From NCBI GenBank assembly GCA_000436115.1, contig FR894567.1, forward strand, positions 5,779-20,455: a DNA stretch of 14,677 nucleotides, in the 5' to 3' direction. Positions 1 through 7,493 of this stretch are shown piece after piece. The notes under the pieces are model-generated. The model saw only the letters and a program-made list of their open reading frames with translations, did not search any database and was not told the DNA's origin. Origin of the DNA: Firmicutes bacterium CAG:534. GTDB lineage: Bacteria > Bacillota > Clostridia > Lachnospirales > Lachnospiraceae. Position 1 is the first letter of the stretch, and each line of letters opens with the position of its first letter. The position numbers and the translations under genes are program-made.

Positions 1-1
1 C

Positions 2-37
2 GGCCTAAAGGCCGCAGGTTTTGTAAAGGCAAGGTGA
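2..37 (+). CDS. C-terminal end of an unidentified upstream gene (partial)
   Basis: Reading from base 2, the frame gives GLKAAGFVKAR followed by a TGA at 35-37. That stop overlaps the ATG at 37 of the following HAD gene (TGATG), the usual arrangement for translationally coupled genes. Only eleven residues are visible, so no function can be given. The frame of the HAD gene itself is also open back to base 1, so this call rests on the stop/start overlap alone. Confidence 0.35.
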   Translation, partial: GLKAAGFVKAR

Positions 38-42
38 TGAAG

Positions 43-699
43 ATGAGAGACCTGCAGGACTATGAGCTTTATATTATTGATATGGACGGAACCCTTTATT
101 TTCAGAGAAAAATGCAGCTTCTGATGGGCCTCAGGCTGCTTGGCAGCGCTCTTACAGGGAAAAGAGGGGCAGGAGAGCTGAAGACCGTGCTTGCCTACAG
201 AAAACTGCGGGAGCAGTGTAAGGGGGAAAAAACGCCTGACGATCAATTAATAGAGCAGATCGCACAGAAAAAGAAAACAGAGCCTCAAAGTGAAAAGCAG
301 ATTATAGAAAAATGGCTGTACCTGCTGCCTCTTGATGTAATTGCCGGATGCCGTGATAAGAAAATGACCGAATTGGTCACTGGATGGAAAAGAGCAGGGA
401 AAAAGGTGGTTATTTATTCCGACTACCCGGCAGAGCATAAGTGCAAAGCGCTTGGGCTTTCTGGAATTCCCTGCTTTGACAGCACGGCTCCTTCCATTGA
501 TGTGCTAAAGCCGGATCCAAAGGGAATAGAGGTGATCCTGAGGGAAATGGGAGTAACAGACAGGAGAAAGGCGGTTATGATCGGTGACCGTCAAAGCAGG
601 GATGGGGAGGCGGCTGCCAGGGCAGGGATCGACTGCCTGATCCTGAAGAAGTACGCCCTGCTCCGAAAAAAGCAGTATCATAATGCCGGACTTTTGTAG
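43..699 (+). CDS. HAD-superfamily hydrolase (phosphatase-like)
   Basis: A soluble phosphatase-type hydrolase of about 218 residues whose substrate cannot be named. All four HAD motifs are visible. Motif I is DMDGT with nucleophile D13 and acid/base D15, motif II ends at S126 in VVIYS, motif III is K156 in LKPDP, and motif IV is GDRQSRD with D182 and D187. The helical stretch between motifs I and II (about residues 20-110) is a small cap. Starts are possible at GTG 34, ATG 37 and ATG 43. ATG 43 is preferred because AAGGTGAT at 31-38 is a good Shine-Dalgarno match at suitable distance, although ATG 37 overlaps the upstream stop and has AAAGG seven bases before it. The gene ends just ahead of the S1-domain gene and is probably cotranscribed with the unseen gene upstream. 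Confidence 0.85.
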   Translation: MRDLQDYELYIIDMDGTLYFQRKMQLLMGLRLLGSALTGKRGAGELKTVLAYRKLREQCKGEKTPDDQLIEQIAQKKKTEPQSEKQIIEKWLYLLPLDVIAGCRDKKMTELVTGWKRAGKKVVIYSDYPAEHKCKALGLSGIPCFDSTAPSIDVLKPDPKGIEVILREMGVTDRRKAVMIGDRQSRDGEAAARAGIDCLILKKYALLRKKQYHNAGLL

Positions 700-705
700 T
701 ATAAT
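700..705 (+). promoter_or_regulatory. Perfect -10 box (TATAAT) before the S1 gene
   Basis: TATAAT lies directly after the HAD stop codon (697-699) and 55 bases before the ATG of the S1-domain gene. The sequence 17 bases upstream (ATCATA, 677-682) is a poor -35, so this may be a weak internal promoter or chance. It is noted because it would uncouple the S1 gene from the HAD gene. Confidence 0.3.
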
Positions 706-760
706 AAACGTGAAATTGCCGGAGAGGCCGGAAATAGAACGGAATGAGAGGTACAAGCAG

Positions 761-1663
761 ATGGAAGAGAGCATGAAGGATTATGAAAAGGAGTTGGAGG
801 CATCCTTTCGCACCATAAAAGAAGGAGATGTGGTAAAGGGAACCGTCATTGATGTGAACGAAGAGGAAGTGACGCTGGATCTGAAATATTATGCCCAGGG
901 GATCATAAAAGCAGAAGATATGAGCGCTGATCCCAGCGTTTCCCTCCTTCAGGATGTAAAGGAAGGAGAAGAACTGGAAGCGGTGGTTGTAAGCATGGAT
1001 GACGGGCAGGGAAATATCCTGTTATCCAGAAAGGAAGCAAACGAAACTCTGGGATGGGATGTGCTTCAAAACGATCTGGAAGAAAAGAAGGACCTTTCCG
1101 TAAAGGTAACCGAAGCAGTCAATGGAGGAGTAGTAGCGTATGTAGAGGGAATACGGGGCTTTATCCCGGCATCCCAGCTGGCCCTTTCCTATGTGGAGGA
1201 TCCTTCTGAATATGTGGGAAAGAAATTGACTGTGAGAGTCATAACTGTAGACAAGGAAAAAGAAAAGCTGGTTTTATCTGCAAAGGAGATTTTGCGGGAG
1301 CAGGAAAAGGAAGCGCACGATCATAAGGTTGCCATGATCGTCCCCGGAACCGTATTGGAAGGAACGGTAGAAAGCCTGCAGCCCTATGGCGCATTTGTGG
1401 ATCTGAAGGACGGGCTTAGCGGCCTGGTGCACATTTCCCAGATCTGCCAGAGGCGGATCAAAAAGCCTTCTGAGGTCTTGAAGGTAGGGGACAAGGTGAA
1501 GGTAAAGGTTTTAAATACCAATGAGGGAAAGATCTCCCTCAGTATTAAGGCGGCACAGGAGCTGGAAGCAGAGGAAGTGGAGAGCTTTGATACGGCAAGC
1601 TTTTCAAACCGGGAAGAAGTGGGAACCAGCCTGGGAGACCTGTTTAAAAAATTAGGATTATAA
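761..1663 (+). CDS. S1-domain RNA-binding protein (30S ribosomal protein S1-like)
   Basis: A 300-residue cytoplasmic protein built from three S1 (OB-fold) RNA-binding repeats. Repeat 1 is about 21-88 (EGDVVKGTVIDV...), repeat 2 about 107-175 (GGVVAYVEGIRGFIPASQL), and repeat 3 about 195-270 with the classic PYGAFVDL and LSGLVHISQI signature. It resembles the short S1-like proteins that many Lachnospiraceae carry in place of a six-repeat RpsA. Such proteins are expected to bind mRNA and assist translation, but whether this one is ribosomal is inference. The frame is open from an ATG at 683 inside the preceding gene. The start is placed at ATG 761 because GAGAGGT (746-751) precedes it at nine bases and the sequence homologous to the family begins here. 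ATG 773 is a second possibility. The C-terminus ends SLGDLFKKLGL. Confidence 0.88.
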   Translation: MEESMKDYEKELEASFRTIKEGDVVKGTVIDVNEEEVTLDLKYYAQGIIKAEDMSADPSVSLLQDVKEGEELEAVVVSMDDGQGNILLSRKEANETLGWDVLQNDLEEKKDLSVKVTEAVNGGVVAYVEGIRGFIPASQLALSYVEDPSEYVGKKLTVRVITVDKEKEKLVLSAKEILREQEKEAHDHKVAMIVPGTVLEGTVESLQPYGAFVDLKDGLSGLVHISQICQRRIKKPSEVLKVGDKVKVKVLNTNEGKISLSIKAAQELEAEEVESFDTASFSNREEVGTSLGDLFKKLGL

Positions 1664-1684
1664 ATGGAGCATGAGGAAAAGCCA

Positions 1685-2350
1685 ATGTTTGACTACTGTC
1701 TGTTTGACCTGGATGGAACCCTTACAGATCCCCGGGAAGGGATCACAAGATCAGTACAATATGCCCTGCGTTATTTTGGGATTGAGGAGCCGGACCTGAA
1801 AAAGCTGGAGCCTTTTATCGGACCGCCCCTGAAAGCAAGCTTTAAGGAATTTTACGGATTAAATGAACAGCAGGCCCGTAAAGCCATGGACGTATACCGG
1901 GAGCGCTTTGCCCCCATCGGCGTACTGGAAAATAAGATTTTTCCCGGAACAGAAAGTCTGCTGAAGAAGGCAAAGGACAAGGGATGCCGTCTGGCAGTGG
2001 CATCCAGCAAGCCCTATGTTTTTGTGAAGCAGATCCTGGAGCATTTTGGGATCGATGGATATTTTGATGTGATCGTGGGAAGCGAACTGGACGGAACCCG
2101 GGATGCGAAGGAAGAGGTGGTGGAGGAAGCTCTCCGCCAGCTTGGGATCCTCGACATGGAACAGGATAAGCGCCGGGAGCGCTGCGCCATGATCGGTGAC
2201 CGAAAGTTTGATATTTATGGAGCAAAGGCCCATGGGCTTACCGGTGTGGGAGTAAGATTTGGATTTGCAGGAGAAGGAGAGCTGGAGGAAGCGGGAGCGG
2301 ACTATATTGCAGAGAATATGGAGGAGCTTGCTGTTTTCCTGACCTGCTAA
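1685..2350 (+). CDS. HAD-IA hydrolase, phosphoglycolate phosphatase-like
   Basis: A 221-residue HAD phosphatase. Motif I is FDLDGTLTD (nucleophile D8, acid/base D10), a four-helix cap follows at about 15-85 (EGITRSVQYAL, then FIGPPL, which is typical of the Gph/PGP group), motif II is S107-S108 in VASSKP, motif III is K142, and motif IV is GDRKFD with D172 and D176. The GPPL and SSKP signatures point to the phosphoglycolate/pyrophosphate phosphatase clade, but the true substrate is unknown. An ATG at 1664 abuts the S1 stop codon but has no Shine-Dalgarno. GAGGA at 1673-1677 sits seven bases before ATG 1685, and the HAD core begins immediately after it, so 1685 is chosen. The position right after the S1 gene indicates cotranscription. 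Confidence 0.88.
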   Translation: MFDYCLFDLDGTLTDPREGITRSVQYALRYFGIEEPDLKKLEPFIGPPLKASFKEFYGLNEQQARKAMDVYRERFAPIGVLENKIFPGTESLLKKAKDKGCRLAVASSKPYVFVKQILEHFGIDGYFDVIVGSELDGTRDAKEEVVEEALRQLGILDMEQDKRRERCAMIGDRKFDIYGAKAHGLTGVGVRFGFAGEGELEEAGADYIAENMEELAVFLTC

Positions 2351-2408
2351 GCAGTGGAAAAAAGACTTTTGCGGAATTGGATGATGCCTGCAGGGAAGAA
2401 AGGTTGAA

Positions 2409-3287
2409 ATGAATACTTGGAAAATATTACAGATGCGCGTGGAACGGGAACAGATGAGAGAGTGGAGCTCTCTTCGGAGAGTGGCTTACATTCTGATCCC
2501 ACTTCTTATTTATTATGTGATCCATGATGTGGCGGAGATCCTGCTCTGGGGGGGCCTAAACCTTTATATGGAAAGCGCGGCAAGGGAGAGCGTTGCTTTT
2601 CTTGAGGAAAACGGGGCAACCGTAAGAGGCATTATAAACGGGCTGGCGATCCTGATCGGCGCCGCCTCTATCTGGAAAGCGATAAGCGGCGAGATCAGCG
2701 CCCCTGCGCAAAAAAGAAAAGAAACCGGAAGGGAAAGAACGCTGACAGACTGCTTTTTCTGCGGAGCAGTTTCCTTTCTGGCGGCCATAGGCTTAAACCT
2801 TCTCTTTTCGCTGGTGGGGCCTTTCAATCATTCGGCATCCTATGCGGAAACCGCACAGGCACAGTACGGCGTTTCCTTTGCGGTGGGGCTTGTCCTTTAC
2901 GGAGTGGTTTCACCTTTCGTGGAGGAGGCCATCTTCAGAGGACTGATGTATAACCGCATGAAACGATGCTTTGGCTTCTGGATGGCCTTTCTGCTGTCCT
3001 CGCTGTTATTTGGCTGCTATCATGGAAATCTGGTACAGGCCCTGTATGGAACCCTGATGGGGCTTTTGATCGCATTTCTTTATGAACTGTTTGGAGGCTT
3101 TGAAACGGCAGTTCTCAGCCACGGGGTGGCAAATATATGTATTTACGGACTTACCTGTGCGGGTACATTTAAAAAGCTGAGCCTTGGAGGCACTATTCTT
3201 CTGGCGGCTGTAACCTTGTGCAGCGCAGCAGGATGCCTCATTTATATGACAAGAAAGAGAGGAAAAAATGGCTTATTACACGATTAA
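2409..3287 (+). CDS. CPBP-family intramembrane glutamic endopeptidase
   Basis: A 292-residue multi-pass membrane protein of the CPBP (CAAX protease / bacteriocin-processing, Abi) family. The three catalytic motifs are all present: EExxxR as E172-E173-AIF-R177, FxxxH as F201...H205 (FGCYH), and HxxxN as H238...N242 (SHGVAN). Hydrophobic segments lie near residues 24-48, 75-92, 120-138, 150-168, 190-225 and 255-285. The N-terminal 23 residues are charged and cytosolic-like. Members cleave substrates within the membrane, with roles ranging from peptide maturation and immunity to anti-sigma factor processing; no partner peptide gene is visible here. AAAGG at 2399-2403 precedes the ATG by five bases. 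The gene's end overlaps the start of the following esterase by 20 bases, implying coupled translation. Confidence 0.9.
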   Translation: MNTWKILQMRVEREQMREWSSLRRVAYILIPLLIYYVIHDVAEILLWGGLNLYMESAARESVAFLEENGATVRGIINGLAILIGAASIWKAISGEISAPAQKRKETGRERTLTDCFFCGAVSFLAAIGLNLLFSLVGPFNHSASYAETAQAQYGVSFAVGLVLYGVVSPFVEEAIFRGLMYNRMKRCFGFWMAFLLSSLLFGCYHGNLVQALYGTLMGLLIAFLYELFGGFETAVLSHGVANICIYGLTCAGTFKKLSLGGTILLAAVTLCSAAGCLIYMTRKRGKNGLLHD

Positions 3288-4062
3288 ATTTTTTTCAAAT
3301 TCTTTGAGGAGAAACGTTACCTTTGATATGGTCATTCCCAATGACGAAAGAGAAGATCTGCCCGTAGCGCAGAATGCGCATACCCGGAGGCCGATGAAAA
3401 CCATTCTGCTTTTACACGGCTATACGGGAGATGCGAGTCCCCTTGGACTGGAGGAGGAAGCTGTGAAATACAACTTTGCCATGGTGATGCCAAATGGGGA
3501 AAACGGCTTTTACCTGGACGGGGAAGCTACAGGACAGAAATATGCTTCTTATGTAGGCATAGAGCTGATCGATTATGTGAGGAAAACCTTTGGCCTTGCC
3601 ATGACCCCGGAGGAAACCTATGTGACAGGATTTTCCATGGGAGGGTTTGGGGCGCTCCATACGGCCCTGTCCTACCCGGAGCGGTTTGGTAAGGCGGCCT
3701 GTCTGTCTTCGGCGCTGATCGTACATGAAATAGCCCATATGAAACCGGGACAGTCCAACGAGGTGGCAAATTATGCCTATTACAGGCAGCACTTTGGAGA
3801 TCTGGAAACAGTAGAGCAAAGGGACGTCAACCCGGAGGTGCTTGCGGAGCGGATCCGGAAGGAGGGAGGACGGATGCCGGAGCTGTACCTATGCTGCGGA
3901 ACGGAGGATTTCCTGATCGAAAAGAACAGGCAGTTCCATCATTTTCTGGAAGAGCATGGGGTAAAGCATGTTTATCAGGAAGGCAAAGGCATTCATGATA
4001 TGGTATTCTGGCATGAGTATTTTCTAAAAGCAATGGAGTGGTTCTTTGCAGACGAGGTTTAA
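3268..4062 (+). CDS. Serine esterase, EstA/esterase D-like alpha/beta hydrolase
   Basis: A 264-residue alpha/beta-hydrolase, probably cytoplasmic since no signal peptide is seen. The nucleophile elbow is GFSMGG with S123. The acid is probably D214 (GTEDF) and the base H243 in GIHDMVFW, a late HDxxFW context typical of tributyrin esterase, esterase D and feruloyl-esterase-like proteins. The LLLHGYTGD segment (about 47-55) supplies the oxyanion-hole loop. It should hydrolyse short-chain acyl or carbohydrate esters; the natural substrate is unknown. AGAGAGGA (3255-3262) precedes the ATG by five bases, and the start lies inside the protease gene in another frame. It is the last gene of the left cluster and has no terminator of its own within the following 140 bases. 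Confidence 0.88.
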   Translation: MAYYTIKFFSNSLRRNVTFDMVIPNDEREDLPVAQNAHTRRPMKTILLLHGYTGDASPLGLEEEAVKYNFAMVMPNGENGFYLDGEATGQKYASYVGIELIDYVRKTFGLAMTPEETYVTGFSMGGFGALHTALSYPERFGKAACLSSALIVHEIAHMKPGQSNEVANYAYYRQHFGDLETVEQRDVNPEVLAERIRKEGGRMPELYLCCGTEDFLIEKNRQFHHFLEEHGVKHVYQEGKGIHDMVFWHEYFLKAMEWFFADEV

Positions 4063-4165
4063 AATGTGCTAAAATGCGCAAGACGGAAAGAAAATAAGAA
4101 CAATTTTGAAACAATAAAGTGAAATATGAAGAATTGACAAATTATCTGACAATTTAAAGAAAAAA

Positions 4166-4177
4166 GTTGTTTACAAC
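4166..4177 (+). promoter_or_regulatory. Palindrome over the gltB -35 box (operator candidate)
   Basis: GTTGT-TT-ACAAC is a perfect 5+5 bp inverted repeat with a 2-bp centre, and it covers the -35 hexamer TTTACA at 4170-4175. Its placement suits a repressor or activator site. A looser AATTG/CAATT inverted repeat (4132-4136 and 4150-4154) lies just upstream. No regulator gene is adjacent, so the factor is unknown. Confidence 0.4.
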
Positions 4178-4198
4178 GTGGTTAAATAGGTGTATGAT
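4170..4198 (+). promoter_or_regulatory. SigA-type promoter upstream of gltB
   Basis: The -35 is TTTACA (4170-4175) and the -10 is TATGAT (4193-4198) with an ideal 17-bp spacer; the predicted start of transcription is about 4205. This is the only good promoter seen between the esterase and gltB. Transcripts from it would at once enter the terminator hairpin at 4209-4250. Confidence 0.65.
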
Positions 4199-4208
4199 AA
4201 CCTACGAA

Positions 4209-4250
4209 GGTCGCAAAGGAGCGAGTTGAAAGCTCTTTGCGGCCTTTTTT
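4209..4250 (+). terminator. Intrinsic terminator in the gltB leader (attenuator candidate)
   Basis: The left arm 4209-4222 pairs with the right arm 4232-4244. This gives 13 pairs with one G·U pair and one bulged G, a nine-base loop GAGTTGAAA (4223-4231), and six T residues at 4245-4250. It lies about four bases after the predicted transcription start of the gltB promoter and 88 bases before gltB. It could also serve as the end of the upstream esterase operon. A second, weaker fold (4251-4259 with 4273-4284) follows it. Confidence 0.8.
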
Positions 4251-4337
4251 GGTTCTTTTATCATTAATTACGAAAAGAAAAACCAGGGATGAAATCAGTG
4301 GAAAAAAGAAGCAGTAAGCTTCGGAATGGAGGAAAGC

Positions 4338-7300
4338 ATGTTTGATGTAAAAAGGACACAGCCGGATGCCCCCCTTTACCGTCCGGAATTTGAACATGAC
4401 AACTGCGGTATCGGTGCCTGCGTAAACATTAAGGGCAAAAAGAGCCGTGCGACAGTGGAAAATGCACTGAAAATAGTGGAAAACCTGGAGCACCGCGCAG
4501 GAAAGGATGCAGAGGGAAAGACCGGTGACGGTGTGGGAATTCTCACACAGATCCCCCATAAGTTTTTTAAGAAGGTAACGGCCCCTCTTGGAATTTCCAT
4601 CGGAGAAGACAGGGAATACGGTGTGGGCATGTTCTTCTTTCCCCAGGATGAGCTTCAGAAAAATCAGGCAAAGAAGATGTTTGAGATCATTGTGGAGAAG
4701 GAAGGCCTGGAATTTCTGGGATGGAGAGAGGTTCCCACTGATCCTTCCGTGCTGGGGCATAAGGCAGTGGAATGTATGCCTCATATCATGCAGGCCTTTG
4801 TAAAGAAGCCTGCCAATGTGGAAAAGGGAATTGCCTTTGACAGAATGCTTTACATTGTAAGAAGGGTGTTCGAGCAGTCCTCGGATAACACCTATGTGGT
4901 ATCCTTATCCAGCAGAACCATTGTCTATAAGGGAATGTTTCTGGTAGGGCAGCTTCGTACCTTCTTTGGAGATTTACAGGATAAGGATTATGAATCAGCC
5001 ATTGCGGTGGTGCATTCCCGTTTTTCAACCAATACCAATCCAAGCTGGGAAAGAGCGCATCCCAACCGCTTTATCGTGCATAACGGCGAGATCAATACCA
5101 TCAGAGGAAATGCGGATAAGATGCTTGCCCGTGAGGAAAATATGGAGTCCGAGCATTTACATGGTCTGCTCCACAAGGTTCTGCCGGTGGTGAATGCTTC
5201 CGGTTCTGACTCTGCAATGCTGGATAACACGCTGGAATTTTTGGTGATGAGCGGTATGGATCTGCCCCTTGCAGTGATGATCACCATTCCGGAGCCCTGG
5301 GCAAACAACAAAACCATGTCCCAGCATAAAAGAGACTTTTACCAGTATTACGCGACCATGATGGAGCCCTGGGACGGCCCGGCTTCCATTTTGTTCAGCG
5401 ACGGCGATATTTTAGGGGCAGTGCTTGACAGAAACGGCCTGCGTCCTTCCAGATATATGATCACGGATGATGACCAGCTTATTCTTTCCTCCGAGGTGGG
5501 CGTGCTGGATATCGATCCTTCCAAGATCCTGTTAAAGGAAAGACTTCATCCCGGAAAAATGCTTCTGGTGGATACGGTGCAGGGAAGGGTCATCGATGAT
5601 GATGAGCTGAAGGAGACCTACGCTTCCAGACAGCCTTACGGAGAATGGCTTGACAGCAATCTGGTTCATTTAAAGGATCTGAAGATCCCCAATGAGAGAG
5701 TTCCCGAATTTACCTACGAGGAGCGGCAGAGAATGCAGAAGGCCTTTGGCTATGCCTATGAGGAACTGAAGGCAAGCATTCTGCCCATGGCGCAAAATGG
5801 CACAGAAGCCATTGCGGCAATGGGTGTGGATACCCCCATTCCGGTGCTGAGCAAGACAAAGCATCCGCTGTTCCATTACTTTAAGCAGCTGTTTGCACAG
5901 GTGACCAATCCCCCCATTGACGCCATCAGGGAGGAGGTTGTGACCTCCACTACCGTTTATATTGGAACAGACGGAAATATTCTGGAGGAGATCCCCAAGA
6001 ACTGTAATGTACTCCAGGTGAACAATCCTATTTTAACCAATACGGATCTGATGAAGATCAAGAGCATGAAGGCGGATGGCTTTAAGGTCGAAGTGATCCC
6101 CATTACCTATTATAAAAACACCAGTCTGGAAAAGGCCATTGACAGACTGTTTGTGGAAGTGGATCGTGCCTACAGGGACGGGGTAAACATTATGATCCTG
6201 TCTGACCGGGGAGTGGATGAAAACCATGTGGCCATTCCTTCCCTTCTGGCAGTGTCCGCACTGAACCAGCATCTGGTCGTAACCAAGAAAAAGACGTCAG
6301 TTGCCCTGATCCTTGAGTCCGGAGAACCCAGGGAGGTGCATCACTTTGCCACGCTTCTGGGCTATGGCGCCTGTGCCATCAATCCTTATCTTGCACAGGA
6401 TTCCATCCGGGAGCTGATCGACAATCATATGCTGGACAAAGATTACTATGCGGCAGTGGAGGATTACAATAACGCCATTCTTCACGGCATTGTAAAGATT
6501 GCATCCAAGATGGGCATCAGTACCATTCAGTCCTATGAAGGCTCCCAGATCTTTGAGGCCATCGGCATTGACAAGGATGTGATTAATAAATATTTCCCTC
6601 ATACCGTATGCAGGGTAGGGGGCATTACCATAAAGGATATTGAAAAGCAGGTAGACGAGCTGCATTCCCAGGCCTTTGATCCCTTAGGGCTTGCCAATGA
6701 TCTGACCTTAAACAGCCTGGGCCATCACAAGATGAGAAGCGGTGCAGATGAGCATCTTTATAATCCGGCTACCATCCATCTGCTTCAGGAGGCAACCAGA
6801 AGAGGGGATTATGAACTGTTCAAGCAGTACACAGCTCTGGTAAATGACGAGGAGTCCGTTAAAAATCTGCGTGGCCTGATGGATTTCCAGTACCCTAAAA
6901 AGGGAGTGCCCATTGAAGAGGTGGAAAGCGTTGAATCCATTGTGACCAGATTTAAAACGGGAGCAATGTCCTACGGCTCCATTTCCAAGGAAGCGCATGA
7001 AACCCTTGCGATTGCCATGAACAGACTTCACGGACGTTCCAACTCCGGAGAAGGCGGCGAGGATTATGACAGACTGACAGTAGGACCGGACGGCGTGAAC
7101 AGATGCTCTGCCATCAAGCAGGTGGCATCCGGCCGTTTCGGCGTTACCAGCAGGTACCTGGTAAGCGCAGATGAGATCCAGATCAAAATGGCGCAGGGAG
7201 CAAAGCCCGGAGAGGGCGGCCATCTGCCCGGAGGAAAGGTTTATCCCTGGATCGCAAAGACCAGACATTCAACCCCCGGCGTAGGGCTGATCTCACCCCC

Positions 7301-7493
7301 GCCTCATCATGATATTTATTCCATTGAGGATCTGGCAGAGCTGATCTATGATCTGAAAAATGCCAATACCAGAGCAAGGATCAGCGTTAAGCTGGTGTCA
7401 GAAGCCGGTGTGGGTACGGTAGCCGCCGGGGGGGCAAAGGCCCGCCGGTGTGGCAAAGGCAGGGGCACAGGTCATTCTGGTTTCGGGATATGA
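4338..7493 (+). pseudogene. gltB: Glutamate synthase large subunit, 5' part (frameshifted gltB)
   Basis: The N-terminal two-thirds of the large (alpha) subunit of NADPH-dependent GOGAT, which transfers the glutamine amide nitrogen to 2-oxoglutarate to make glutamate. Residues 5-22 form a short propeptide. C23 in HDNCGIG is the amidotransferase class II nucleophile that is normally exposed by cleavage. The GATase-2 domain runs to about 430, the central domain follows at about 470-760, and the FMN-binding synthase domain starts near 800 (GAMSYGSISKEAHE, PGEGGHLPGGKV). The frame is lost at an extra 19 bp at 7425-7443 and ends after about 18 unrelated codons at a TGA (7491-7493). The rest of the protein continues in another frame from about 7444 to 8910. 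GGAGG at 4328-4332 fixes the start at ATG 4338 rather than the in-frame ATG 4326, which lacks a Shine-Dalgarno. Without the extra bases the product would be about 1517 residues, normal for the family. Confidence 0.93.
7425..7462 (+). repeat. Imperfect 19-bp tandem duplication that breaks gltB
   Basis: Copy 1 is 7425-7443 (GCCGGGGGGGCAAAGGCCC) and copy 2 is 7444-7462 (GCCGGTGTGGCAAAGGCAG); 15 of 19 bases agree. Copy 2 encodes the expected AGVAKAG of the GltB FMN domain, while copy 1 gives AGGAKA and shifts the frame by one. The differences in copy 1 include T-to-G changes that create a run of seven G residues. Removing copy 1 restores one continuous gltB frame. Confidence 0.85.

Noticed and set aside
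1..14. CGGCC-TAAA-GGCCG hairpin as a terminator
   Set aside because: The stem is only five pairs with no T-run, and it lies in the apparent coding end of the upstream gene.
2351..2408. Promoter or terminator between the second HAD gene and the CPBP protease
   Set aside because: No credible -35/-10 pair or hairpin was seen; the 58-base gap fits an operon.
4199..4250. ANTAR-type two-hairpin antitermination element in the gltB leader
   Set aside because: A weak ACCT/AGGT hairpin does precede the terminator, but neither loop is a hexaloop with A at position 1 and G at position 4, and most of the first hairpin would lie upstream of the predicted transcription start.
4182..4784. 200-codon frame on the minus strand
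   Set aside because: It is the antisense shadow of the gltB leader and N-terminus, with no ribosome site and no recognisable family.
6708..7268. 186-codon frame on the minus strand
   Set aside because: It lies wholly antisense to conserved GltB sequence; its length follows from the codon bias of gltB.
7431..7493. Programmed ribosomal frameshift in gltB
   Set aside because: The frame needed is +1, the run of G is not a known +1 slippery site, no stimulatory element was noticed, and the duplication explains the shift more simply.
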